Shown: positions 13,137-21,783 of the stretch, piece after piece
How positions within the stretch are numbered: position 1 is the first letter of the stretch
Layout: each line of letters opens with the position of its first letter
IMG/VR virus record: IMGVR_UViG_3300031692_000012
Coordinates: 1 to 35,071 of that record
From: a virus
Strand: one strand, 5' to 3'
Length of the DNA stretch: 35,071 nucleotides
The notes under the pieces: model-generated
Database searches by the model: none
Told to the model about the DNA's origin: nothing
What the model saw: only the letters and a program-made list of their open reading frames with translations
Program-made: the position numbers and the translations under genes

Positions 13137-14051
13137 ATGGCTGGTGAAATAAATTCTGGTTCGTTAGCACGTTTTATGCGCCCGGGGTTGCATGATGACT
13201 TTGGGTTAAAATACGTACAATATCCTGATGAGTGGCGTCCGCTGTTCGAAATGAACGTTTCTCATATGGGATATGAAGAGGAACAAATGGTTACAACCAT
13301 GGGCTTACCTAAGGTTAAGACTCAAGGTGGTTCGTTAGAAGCTGATGATATAAAACAATCATATGGCGTTAGGTATACACACGTTGAATATGGTCTAAGT
13401 TTCATTGTCACAGAAATAGAAATTGAAGATAACTTATATCTGAAAGTTGCTGATTTTCGTACTGCAGGTTTAGCTTTTTCTATGAAGCAAGGTAAAAACC
13501 ATATTTTAGCTAATATATTTAATTTTGCTTTTACTGCTGGTGCTCATGCTGGTGGTGATGGAGTTGCAATGTTAAGTGCAACACATCCAACAGAATATGG
13601 CAATCAGAGCAATATATTACCTGTCGCACAAGATTTAAGTGAGTCTTCTTTAGAAGAGTGCTTAAATCAAGTTGAAGACTGTCGTGATAATAGGGGCAAA
13701 AAAATAGGCTTATTAGAAAATATGTTGCTTATACCTCATACTTTACAGTTTGATGCAAGTAGGATTTTAAGAAATCCACAGCGTCCTGGAACAGCAGATA
13801 GAGATATTAATGCTATGTATGTAATGGATAGATTCCCTGCTGGAGTTGTGAAAAATCATTTCTTAACAAATCCTAAAGCGTGGTTTGTAAAAACCAACTG
13901 TCCTAATAGCACAAAATATTTCGAACGTCGTCCATTAACCTTTAGTGTTGATAACGATATGTCTACTAAAAATCTAATAGTTGGCTGTGCTGAACGATAT
14001 TCTGCAGGATGTTCTGACTGGCGAGGATGGTTTGGTAGCCCTGGTGCTTAA
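13137..14051 (+). CDS. Major capsid protein
   Basis: A 304-residue protein, the right size for an HK97-fold coat protein without a delta domain. It is assigned from the order scaffold-decoration-coat and from its character: an N-terminal region with MGYEEEQMVTTMGLPKVKTQ, a long helix-like stretch (about 100-128, VADFRTAGLAFSMKQGKNHI), the E-loop-like region around QSYGVRYTHVEYGLSF and a C-terminal VGCAERYSAGCSDWRGWFGS. It starts 12 bases after the decoration gene and has an SD of AAGGGGGA. A clear intrinsic terminator follows, so the capsid block ends here. Confidence 0.8.
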   Translation: MAGEINSGSLARFMRPGLHDDFGLKYVQYPDEWRPLFEMNVSHMGYEEEQMVTTMGLPKVKTQGGSLEADDIKQSYGVRYTHVEYGLSFIVTEIEIEDNLYLKVADFRTAGLAFSMKQGKNHILANIFNFAFTAGAHAGGDGVAMLSATHPTEYGNQSNILPVAQDLSESSLEECLNQVEDCRDNRGKKIGLLENMLLIPHTLQFDASRILRNPQRPGTADRDINAMYVMDRFPAGVVKNHFLTNPKAWFVKTNCPNSTKYFERRPLTFSVDNDMSTKNLIVGCAERYSAGCSDWRGWFGSPGA

Positions 14052-14055
14052 TGGT

Positions 14056-14081
14056 AAAGGGGTAGTAATACCCCTTTTTTT
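14056..14081 (+). terminator. Intrinsic terminator after the capsid gene
   Basis: A nine-base-pair stem, AAAGGGGTA (14056-14064) with TACCCCTTT (14069-14077), and a GTAA loop, running straight into seven T residues (14075-14081). It starts two bases after the stop region of the coat gene. It is a strong rho-independent terminator, probably tuning coat expression relative to downstream genes. Confidence 0.9.
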
Positions 14082-14102
14082 AAATTAATAGAGGTAATAA
14101 AA

Positions 14103-16286
14103 ATGCCAATTACAAATTTTTCAAGATTTAGAAATGGAATAACTATTAATGATATTCCTTTAATTCTAACTCAAAATAAAAATGGCAACGTTTTTTGGGT
14201 TGATTCTTCAAATCAAACAGCAGCAAACGGTGGTAAAGGAACTTTTGAAAAACCTTTTGCAAGTATTGACTATGCAGTAGGCAGGTGTACGGCTGATCAG
14301 GGTGACATTATAATGGTTGCGGCAAATCATACTGAAAGTATCGTTGCTGCAGGAACATTAACAATTGATGTTGATGGAATAATTATTGTTTTTATGGGTG
14401 AAGGTGATTCTAGAGCTAAGCTTTCTTATGGAACGCTTACCACTGCATCAACGCTTATTACTGCAAATAGTGTTACATTAATTAATCCAAAACTAGTTAC
14501 TACTTTAGATGCAATTCATACAGCAATTACTATTTCAGGAACTGATTGTATTCTTGCCAATGTTGAAGTTTATGGGGCTGCGTCTAAGGCTATTTTGCGT
14601 GCCGTTTTGATTGAAAATACTGCAGTAAGAACTAAAATTCTTGGATATAAATTCTTTGATAGTACTGCCGGTACACAAAAAGTTTATAGTATTGGAATAT
14701 CAGGCGCTTCTTATATAACTTTAAAAGATATCCATATAGTTGGCGATTTTTCTGATGGAAATATCGACAACTCTGGTGCTGCTACTACTGTTTTATCATT
14801 AGAAAATGTTGTACTAAACAATTTAAATGTTGGACCAATACCTGGATTTACTAACCATGCTAATACTACTGGTATGGCTAAGAATCTAGATATCAGGGTT
14901 GCTAGTGGTACTACTTATACTACTTCAGTGGGTAAAATTAACTGGGATAATAATTGTTTAGGATATAATGCTGATGGTTATGGTGGTGATCCAATTGGAA
15001 CATCCAGCGGCTCAAGTATTGAAGCCAAAATAGATGCTATAGATGCTAATGTCGGCGACCCATCGGCAAGAACTAACTTCCAAAGTTTGGAAGCCATGAT
15101 TGGCATTCCAGATGCGGCTAACTCCTGCCTTGACGATATTATACGCTCGGGATTTGATTCAACTGCTATTACAGCTAATTTAAATGGTTCAGCATTAGAA
15201 ATATTAAAATATATTTCAAGCAGTTTAATTCCAGATATGGGTGGATTAGTTTTTGCTGGAACATGCGACACTGGTATGACTGGGTCAACTACTACTGTTG
15301 TATGTGCTGGTTTAGCGGGATATGTAGATGATAGTTTTAATAATAAATATTATATGCAAATCATTTTAAATGCTAATGCAGCTGGTGTTGCTCCAGAAGA
15401 TCAAGTTCGTCAAATTACAGATTATGATTCAACAACTGGAACATTTACGACTGCTGCTTTTGGTGCAAACGTTGAAGAAGCAGATAAATTTTTAGTATTG
15501 CATGAATCATTTATGTTTAATGGTTTAGATATCGATGCTATTACCACAGATAGTTTACAAGGTAAAATAGGTACTGATACTGAGTTGGCAGATAGATCAT
15601 TATTTGATTTATTAGGCGGTGATGGATTTACTACTTATCCTGCTGCTGCTGCTCCAGCCAACGATGTTTCTTTAGCTGAAGTAGCACGAGCTATTTATGA
15701 TGATACCGACACTATTTCAGGTGCTGCTTTACCAGCCGCTCCGGCTGCTGATTCTTTAGCTGCTTTCATAGCATCTGGTGGTACAGCTTTAGGTACTGAA
15801 TTAGCAGATTCTAAATCTTTAGTTGATGCCATTGGCTCTGATGGTACTACTTTATCTTATGGTTCCGGTTCTGTTTTAGGTGCTGTTGGAACTGTTGTCA
15901 TGGTATATAAGGTATTGACTTCAAGTGCCATTCTTCAAGCTGGAGTTGATGTTACCGCGGTGTCTACTGATGGTCAGCTCATGATCGAAGATATTTACAT
16001 GAATACTGATGCTACCGGACTAGCCGGTGGTACTAACTTCCAGTTAGAAACTGATAATGCTAAAGGTGTAACAGTCTTCTTTGCTGAAACTGTTGCTAAT
16101 CTTGGTGCTAATAAAACCGAGAATATAGCATCAGGTTCTGTAACGGCAATAACAGGAACGGTTCTTGAGACTGGCAAGAAAATTATTGCCAGAGCTACAG
16201 TTGCTGATTGTACGGGTGCAGGAACCATAACTTTAGCTATTAAGTTAAGACGTGTTGCAGCCGGTGCTAATATAGCAGCTGCTTAA
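14103..16286 (+). CDS. Beta-helix virion protein (candidate head fibre/appendage)
   Basis: A 727-residue protein. The N-terminal part (about 10-70), with NGNVFWVDSSNQTAANGGKG and FEKPFASIDYAV, starts a parallel beta-helix (about 40-270, rich in Thr/Asn/Ile/Val rungs). The central region (about 290-420) carries short helical NIGDPSARTNFQSLEAMI-type elements, and the C-terminal about 130 residues are a beta-rich domain. Proteins with this opening are commonly encoded beside the coat gene in metagenomic podoviruses. There is no catalytic signature of a depolymerase. It is a structural surface protein; the exact location is inferred. Confidence 0.6.
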   Translation: MPITNFSRFRNGITINDIPLILTQNKNGNVFWVDSSNQTAANGGKGTFEKPFASIDYAVGRCTADQGDIIMVAANHTESIVAAGTLTIDVDGIIIVFMGEGDSRAKLSYGTLTTASTLITANSVTLINPKLVTTLDAIHTAITISGTDCILANVEVYGAASKAILRAVLIENTAVRTKILGYKFFDSTAGTQKVYSIGISGASYITLKDIHIVGDFSDGNIDNSGAATTVLSLENVVLNNLNVGPIPGFTNHANTTGMAKNLDIRVASGTTYTTSVGKINWDNNCLGYNADGYGGDPIGTSSGSSIEAKIDAIDANVGDPSARTNFQSLEAMIGIPDAANSCLDDIIRSGFDSTAITANLNGSALEILKYISSSLIPDMGGLVFAGTCDTGMTGSTTTVVCAGLAGYVDDSFNNKYYMQIILNANAAGVAPEDQVRQITDYDSTTGTFTTAAFGANVEEADKFLVLHESFMFNGLDIDAITTDSLQGKIGTDTELADRSLFDLLGGDGFTTYPAAAAPANDVSLAEVARAIYDDTDTISGAALPAAPAADSLAAFIASGGTALGTELADSKSLVDAIGSDGTTLSYGSGSVLGAVGTVVMVYKVLTSSAILQAGVDVTAVSTDGQLMIEDIYMNTDATGLAGGTNFQLETDNAKGVTVFFAETVANLGANKTENIASGSVTAITGTVLETGKKIIARATVADCTGAGTITLAIKLRRVAAGANIAAA

Positions 16287-16297
16287 TATATTAAATG

Positions 16298-16326
16298 AAG
16301 GGCGTGACTGTTGGTTACGCCCTTTT
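16298..16326 (+). terminator. Hairpin terminator after the beta-helix gene
   Basis: AAGGGCGTGAC (16298-16308) and GTTACGCCCTT (16314-16324) form an 11-pair stem (one G-T) with a TGTTG loop, followed by only four T residues. The SD GGAGAG of the next gene follows directly, so it may act as a partial terminator or as protection of the downstream message. Confidence 0.7.
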
Positions 16327-16340
16327 GGAGAGATTAATTT

Positions 16341-16748
16341 ATGGCACATGCTTTAACAACACAGAAGATTACAGATGGTAGGCGTAATACAGTTATTAAA
16401 GTAAATATTAAAGGTGATGGCGTTACTGGTGAATTAGCAAATGAAGTTTTATTTGATGCATCTGCTTATTTTACTGCCTGTACTGATAATAAGTTGGTAG
16501 AAATTAAATATACACTTAATGGTTTTTCTGCTGAGTTGTTTTGGGATGCCACAGCTAATGTTCCTTTAATATCTTTAGCTAAAGATCATCCGGCATATGA
16601 AAATTATCGTGATGTAGGTGGAATTGTAAATAATTCAGGAGCTGGTAAAACTGGTGATATTTTGATTTCAACTACTGGTTTAGCCGCTTCTACTAAAGAT
16701 GGCTATATAGAGTTATACATAATTGAAAGGGGTTATATTACCCCATAA
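16341..16748 (+). CDS. Virion structural protein, small
   Basis: A 135-residue, beta-rich protein (MAHALTTQKITDGRRNTVIK opening; VNIKGDG, VEIKYTLNGFSAELFWDA). I have seen this opening in small structural proteins of podoviruses and cyanophages near the coat gene, but I cannot give a firm family name. It lies between two probable capsid or appendage genes and the gp4-like gene. SD GGAGAG is well placed. The 3' end holds GGGGT-TATATT-ACCCC, a short hairpin without a T-run. Confidence 0.55.
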   Translation: MAHALTTQKITDGRRNTVIKVNIKGDGVTGELANEVLFDASAYFTACTDNKLVEIKYTLNGFSAELFWDATANVPLISLAKDHPAYENYRDVGGIVNNSGAGKTGDILISTTGLAASTKDGYIELYIIERGYITP

Positions 16749-16767
16749 CTTTAAAAAAGGGGATAAT

Positions 16768-16998
16768 ATGCCTGCTAATCATTATAAGAAAGGCGATTGG
16801 AACGTTTGGTGTGACAAATGCGGATTTAAGTTTAAGGCTAGTCAATGTTTATTTGAGCGTAGATTTGGTCATAAAACGCTATTTGTCTGCAAAAAATGCT
16901 ACGATCCGCAACATCCTCAAGAATTCATAAAACCTCTTCGTAAACCAATGAAGCTACCGGTTGTAAGACCGCGACCTCCAATTATATTTGTGGATTAA
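16768..16998 (+). CDS. Zinc-ribbon phage protein
   Basis: A 76-residue protein when started at 16768 (SD AAGGGG six bases upstream), better than the in-frame ATG at 16723 inside the previous gene. GDWNVWCDKCGFKFKAS, with C15/C18 and C41-K-K-C44, forms a zinc ribbon, followed by YDPQHPQEF. This GDWN(V)xCDxCGxKxKAS...CxxCxxPxHPQ(D/E)F arrangement is widespread in phage structural regions, with unknown function. The Pro-rich tail (KLPVVRPRPPIIFVD) may bind a partner protein. Confidence 0.7.
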   Translation: MPANHYKKGDWNVWCDKCGFKFKASQCLFERRFGHKTLFVCKKCYDPQHPQEFIKPLRKPMKLPVVRPRPPIIFVD

Positions 16999-17000
16999 TT

Positions 17001-17963
17001 ATGGCAACATCAAATAGCATAGATTTTACAATTAACGCTGCTGAATGTGTAAAATGGGCTTTTATCAAAATTAATGTTTTAAACGAAGGTGATTACTTAG
17101 CGGATTATGATGCCAATCTTGGATTAAAATTTCTAAACATGATGATTAAGAGTTGGCAAAGTTTTGCCAATCATTTATGGGTTAAACAACTTGCCACTTT
17201 ATTTGTTCAAAATAGTCAGCGCGAATATATCATATCTACTACGACAACAGATCACTTTACTGCTGATACAATTATAAGTACTACTTTAGATGCAGCAGCA
17301 CCTTTAGGTTCTGCCGCTATAACTGTACCTGATAGTTCGGTTTTTACAGTTAACGATTATATTGGAATTCAACAGGACAATAATTATTTACATTGGACAA
17401 CTGTAAGTGGTATTCCTGATGCAACTACAGTACAACTCACAGCAGTGACAACTTATGCTGCAGCATCGGGTCAAACCGTATTTGGATATACTAATAAATT
17501 ATCTTTACCATTTCAGGTTTATTCAGCGGTTCGGCATTCAATTTTAGGCAACACAGATATTCATATAGGCATGCTTTCATATGAAGAGTATTTTGAACAA
17601 CCATCTAAAGAATCAAAAGCCACTCCCACAATGTGGAGTTACGATCGGCAGTTAGATCATTACAAAATATCTTTATTGCCGGTTCCAAATGGTATTAATG
17701 ATTATATCAAATTTGTTGTTGCGCGAAAAATACAAGATATAGACTCAATAGCTAATAATTTTGATTTTCCTCAAGAATGGGAAGAAACAATTGTAATGAA
17801 TTTAGCAGTACGTCTTGCACCTACTTATGGTAAGGCTCAAGGCAAGAATTTTGATGAATTAAAACTTCAGGCTGCGAGTTGCTTAAAACTAGCATTATGC
17901 AATGATAACGAGTTAGGTTCTATTTATTTACAGCCTAGCTATGACACAACAAGGAGGGGTTAG
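17001..17963 (+). CDS. P22 gp4-like head-to-tail adaptor
   Basis: A 320-residue protein. The N-terminal helical part (about 8-60: ECVKWAFIKINVLNEGDYLA, LKFLNMMIKSWQSFANHLW) is the signature of the P22 gp4 tail accessory family, which binds below the portal and starts tail assembly. An inserted beta domain (about 85-160) and a C-terminal helical region (PQEWEETIVMNLAVRLAPTYG) follow. It lies two bases after the zinc-ribbon gene and directly before the gp10-like gene, the same order as in P22-type tail modules. Confidence 0.75.
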   Translation: MATSNSIDFTINAAECVKWAFIKINVLNEGDYLADYDANLGLKFLNMMIKSWQSFANHLWVKQLATLFVQNSQREYIISTTTTDHFTADTIISTTLDAAAPLGSAAITVPDSSVFTVNDYIGIQQDNNYLHWTTVSGIPDATTVQLTAVTTYAAASGQTVFGYTNKLSLPFQVYSAVRHSILGNTDIHIGMLSYEEYFEQPSKESKATPTMWSYDRQLDHYKISLLPVPNGINDYIKFVVARKIQDIDSIANNFDFPQEWEETIVMNLAVRLAPTYGKAQGKNFDELKLQAASCLKLALCNDNELGSIYLQPSYDTTRRG

Positions 17964-20012
17964 ATGCAAAGAATCCCTTTAGAGTTTTCGGTTAAATCTT
18001 CTGATTATAAAGCCCGTGAAATAGATTCTCAGGTATGTAAAAACTGGTATGGTATGGTTGATGAGGAAGGAAAGTTCAAGATGCCAATGTTACCGTTTCC
18101 AGGTTCGGAATTAATTGCAGATGGAAGTTCTAATAAATCGGTAAGAGGTTTGTACAGCTTAAATAATGTTTTATATGCTGTAGTTGATGATGAATTTAGA
18201 ATTTATTCATCCAGTGGTGGCTACATTAAAAAAGGGACATTAAATACTTCTCAGGGTAGAGTTTTGTTTATGGCTAATGATAATCAGGTTTTTATATCTG
18301 ATGCATATAATGGCTATGTTTATCAATTAGTTGATACCATTTCAAGAAAGGCTGGTGATTTTTTTGTAATAGAAAACGCGACCTCATTTATTGGCACTGT
18401 AACTTTTGTAGGTTCTGGTATAAATGATCTAGCAGCAGATGGTACTTATATAGGAAGTAATGACAAAACTTATAAAATCGAAATTGATGGTCAGAGTGAA
18501 TCAAGTATTGGGATTGTAACATTCCATGGTACCGGATTAAATGATATGACTGCGGGTGGTACTTATACCGGGTTACGTAATAAAACTTTTAGAGTTCAAA
18601 TAGATGGTACTGGCACACCAGATACTTTCAAGTGGAGTGATGATGACGGTGGTACATGGCAGCAAAGTACTGTAGATATTACTGTAGATGCTCAAGAATT
18701 AGAAGAAGGTATTACGATAACTTTTGCAGCAACAACAGGACATACTGTTGATGATTATTGGTCATTTAATGCTATACCTGCTGGTGAGAATGATACTTTT
18801 AAGTGGAGTGATGATAATGGAGATACCTGGCTTGCTGAAGATATTTCTATAACTGGAGCTGCTCAATTATTAAATAATGGCGTAACTGTAACGTTTCAGC
18901 ATTTAACAGGGCATGCTACTAACGATTATTGGACTTTTGACGTATCGACTGATAGTGCTTTTTATGCACCATTTGTGCCTATTTATTACAGTCCTTATGG
19001 TATTTATCCAAAGCGCTATAGCAAAATATTTTATATAACAAGTATTGAAGATTTTAGTGCTATTAATGCTTTAGATTACGCAGGTGCTAATACTTTTCCT
19101 GATAATTTAGTTGTTGGAGCTGTTGTTTCTCAGGAAATAATTTTCTTATGCCGAACGACAATAGAGTTTTGGTATAATACGGCAAATCCTCAGTTTCCTT
19201 TTCAACGTCGACCTAATATTTTAATTAATTATGGATGTCTTGCTCCTTATACGTTAGCCGTTGGTGAAGGTAATAAATTATTTTGGTTAGGCAGAAGTCA
19301 AAACGGTGGGAAGATAGTTTTGATGATGCAGAATTACCAACCAATAGTAATTTCTGATTATGCTTTAAATGGTAAATTAGAAGAATATTCAGGATTAGAA
19401 GAAGCTTTTGCATTTATTATTGAATGGGAAGGACGAACTTTTTATTTTCTAACTATTCCACAGGAAGATGTAACGTGGGTATATGATATCTCATTAAAAA
19501 GATGGTATCAGCGCACTACTAGATACAAACCTGAAAATTTAAATACACATGAATATAAAGAAGGCAGATATTTAGCTAATTGTCATACATACCATGATGG
19601 TATGCATTTAATTGGTGATTGCAGAAGTGGCAATATTTATAAATTATCTAAAAATTATTATAAAGATGGTGATGAGTCAATAATTTGTGAAGCGATAAGC
19701 AAACCTATAAAAACAGAGAATTCGTCAATTATTTCTGTTTACAGTTTAACTATAGATTTTGAAAATGCACCTGGTCTTACTGTTGGACAGGGAAGCGATC
19801 CGCAAGCGATGCTGCAATATTCTAAAGATGGAGGTTTCACGTGGAGCAAAGAGCTTTGGCGTTCTTTAGGAAAGAAGGGTGAATATAGACGCAGAGTGCG
19901 GTGGAATAAATTAAATTACTCTAGAAGTGGAGTATATAAAATAAGAATTTCAGACCCGGTATATAGAGTATTACTCGGTGCTATTATTGAGCTGGAGGAT
20001 ACTTCGCAATGA
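17964..20012 (+). CDS. P22 gp10-like packaged-DNA stabilisation protein with inserted repeat domain
   Basis: A 682-residue tail-hub protein that plugs the portal after packaging. The opening (MQRIPLEFSVKSSDYKAREI, then QVCKNWYGM) and the beta-propeller-like strands (RGLYSLNNVLYAVVDDEFRI; IWLxGRSQNGG-type stretch near 440) match the gp10 family. Residues about 140-328 are an insertion made of two duplicated units: TVTFxGxGxND..A.GTYxG..KTxxxxIDG twice, then DTFKWSDDxGxTW...TFxxxTGHTxxDYWxF twice. P22 gp10 is about 470 residues, so the insertion accounts for most of the extra length. It overlaps the next gene by four bases. Confidence 0.75.
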   Translation: MQRIPLEFSVKSSDYKAREIDSQVCKNWYGMVDEEGKFKMPMLPFPGSELIADGSSNKSVRGLYSLNNVLYAVVDDEFRIYSSSGGYIKKGTLNTSQGRVLFMANDNQVFISDAYNGYVYQLVDTISRKAGDFFVIENATSFIGTVTFVGSGINDLAADGTYIGSNDKTYKIEIDGQSESSIGIVTFHGTGLNDMTAGGTYTGLRNKTFRVQIDGTGTPDTFKWSDDDGGTWQQSTVDITVDAQELEEGITITFAATTGHTVDDYWSFNAIPAGENDTFKWSDDNGDTWLAEDISITGAAQLLNNGVTVTFQHLTGHATNDYWTFDVSTDSAFYAPFVPIYYSPYGIYPKRYSKIFYITSIEDFSAINALDYAGANTFPDNLVVGAVVSQEIIFLCRTTIEFWYNTANPQFPFQRRPNILINYGCLAPYTLAVGEGNKLFWLGRSQNGGKIVLMMQNYQPIVISDYALNGKLEEYSGLEEAFAFIIEWEGRTFYFLTIPQEDVTWVYDISLKRWYQRTTRYKPENLNTHEYKEGRYLANCHTYHDGMHLIGDCRSGNIYKLSKNYYKDGDESIICEAISKPIKTENSSIISVYSLTIDFENAPGLTVGQGSDPQAMLQYSKDGGFTWSKELWRSLGKKGEYRRRVRWNKLNYSRSGVYKIRISDPVYRVLLGAIIELEDTSQ

Positions 20013-20845
20013 CAGGTTTAACATTAAATCCGCCTACTCCACATATGTTAGATGACAAAGATTCTATGTATAAATTTCTACTTGAAATTTGGGAGCGTAG
20101 TGGTGGTTATGTAGCATCAGATACTGATTTAACAGGGCTTACAGTAAGTGTTCCTGAGTTAAATATGTTAGAAGGAGTACGACTTGATGAAAGTGTGCAA
20201 GCGCAGCTTAATTCTAAAGCATCAACAGGAAATTTGGGAACAATGGCTTTTCAAAATGCCAATAATGTTAATATTACCTCGGGAGAATTAGCTCAAGTTT
20301 CTATATCTGATTCTAATATCAATAATGTTGCTATTGTTAATAGTTCAATTTCAAACACTGAGATTACTTTATTGACCGGATCTGCGCTTGTTGCGACGAC
20401 TGGTGGAACAATTGGCACAAATACAACGACTGTTGGTAATGTAGGTGCAGCTGAAACAGATTTACTTATCTTTAATTTAATAGCTAACACTTTAAATGAA
20501 AATAATAATTATATAGAAATTTTAGGGTTTGGTACGTTAGCTGCTAATGCAAATAATAAGCGCATTAGATTAAATATAGGTACTACAACTATTTATGATA
20601 CTACGGCATTAGCTATGAATAATGGTTCATGGAAGATCCATGCAACTATTATAAGGACAGCAGCTAATGCGCAAAAATGTATTGTAGAAGTTTCATCAAG
20701 TAATGCTTTATTAACTAATAGCGTTGCTTATTTAGTTTCTGCTGAAGATTTTACAACAGGATTTAATATTTCATTTACTGGAACGGCTGTTGCAGATAAC
20801 GACATTGTCCAGGAAGGATTAATTATTAAATATTATAAAGGGTAA
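20009..20845 (+). CDS. Virion protein, probable tail fibre or fibre adaptor
   Basis: A 278-residue protein. The N-terminus (PPTPHMLDDKDSMYKFLLEI) is helical. Then comes a repeat-like beta region rich in Asn/Ile/Ser (about 70-110: NVNITSGELAQVSISDSNIN), and a C-terminal beta-sandwich-like domain (about 135-278) of the kind seen in phage fibre proteins (LGFGTLAANANNKRIRLNIG). Its ATG overlaps the gp10-like stop (ATGA), so production is coupled to that tail protein. A trimeric appendage attached to the tail hub is the best guess. Confidence 0.55.
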   Translation: MTGLTLNPPTPHMLDDKDSMYKFLLEIWERSGGYVASDTDLTGLTVSVPELNMLEGVRLDESVQAQLNSKASTGNLGTMAFQNANNVNITSGELAQVSISDSNINNVAIVNSSISNTEITLLTGSALVATTGGTIGTNTTTVGNVGAAETDLLIFNLIANTLNENNNYIEILGFGTLAANANNKRIRLNIGTTTIYDTTALAMNNGSWKIHATIIRTAANAQKCIVEVSSSNALLTNSVAYLVSAEDFTTGFNISFTGTAVADNDIVQEGLIIKYYKG

Positions 20846-20849
20846 AGAT

Positions 20850-21776
20850 ATGTCATTTAGTGATATTTTTGGTGGTGGTAGTGATATAGATTTCAGCCAG
20901 GCTGAAGATGAATATAGCAAAATGTTGCAAAACGTCCAGGATTATATAGGGCAAATGTATGGTCAGGGACGAGGTGACATTTTACAAGGTATTCAACAGG
21001 CTTATGGTTATAACCAGCCTTATATGGAAGCTGGAAAAACATCTTTAACTGCTTTAATGAATAGTCTTGGGATAGGTCCTCAAGGTGCGAAAGGTCAGCA
21101 GGATGTATATCAGAAATTTGTTTCAGGTCCTGGCTACCAATACGCTTTAAATCAAGGTTTGCAGGCAACACGTACTGGTGCAGCTGGTGCTGGATTAACT
21201 GGTTCTGGTGCAGAGCAAAAAGCTTTACAGCAAACTGGTCAGGGTATGGCAGAACAAGGATGGAATCAATATTTAACTAATTATCAAAATAGATTATCTA
21301 ATTTAGCTGGTGCTGGACAAACCTCTGCAATGAGTCAGGCACAAATGTCTTATGGAGGAGGTCAAAGTTTAGCTGGTTTAGGATTGGGATATGCTGGTAT
21401 GGATGTAAATGCTCAGGAAATGGCTGCTAAAGCAAGGGCTGAGGCAGAAATGGCAGAGCAAGTACAAAAAGAGCAGGCTAAACAATCTATGTGGGGAAGT
21501 ATTGGAAGTATAATAGGCGGTGTAGGTAGTATAGCTACAGGTGGCGGCATGGGTTCTTTAGGTGCTCTTAGTGGTTTTGGTGGCGGTGGTGCTGGAAATT
21601 TAATGTCAGGCGGTATTGGACAGCAAGTGCAGATGGCAAATCCATTTGCTAATTTATTTTCTCAAGATGGTCAAGTTGGGTCAGGACAAAACATGAGTGT
21701 TTTTGAACGTTTGTTACAGCAAATAATGCAGTCCAGGCAAGGACAATTTGGTAATTATAGTTATGCACAACAATAG
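20850..21776 (+). CDS. Ejection protein (DNA transfer protein p32-like)
   Basis: A 308-residue, Gly/Gln/Ala-rich protein. YGYNQPYMEAGKTSLTALMN, QKFVSGPGYQYALNQGL and TGAAGAGLTGSGAEQKALQQ are the familiar core of proteins annotated as DNA transfer protein p32 in many podoviruses. These are stored in the head and released to help DNA cross the envelope. A hydrophobic Gly-rich stretch (about 212-255, SIGSIIGGVGSIATGGGMGS) may insert into membrane. It is the first of three consecutive ejection-type genes. Confidence 0.75.
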   Translation: MSFSDIFGGGSDIDFSQAEDEYSKMLQNVQDYIGQMYGQGRGDILQGIQQAYGYNQPYMEAGKTSLTALMNSLGIGPQGAKGQQDVYQKFVSGPGYQYALNQGLQATRTGAAGAGLTGSGAEQKALQQTGQGMAEQGWNQYLTNYQNRLSNLAGAGQTSAMSQAQMSYGGGQSLAGLGLGYAGMDVNAQEMAAKARAEAEMAEQVQKEQAKQSMWGSIGSIIGGVGSIATGGGMGSLGALSGFGGGGAGNLMSGGIGQQVQMANPFANLFSQDGQVGSGQNMSVFERLLQQIMQSRQGQFGNYSYAQQ

Positions 21777-21783
21777 GTGAATT

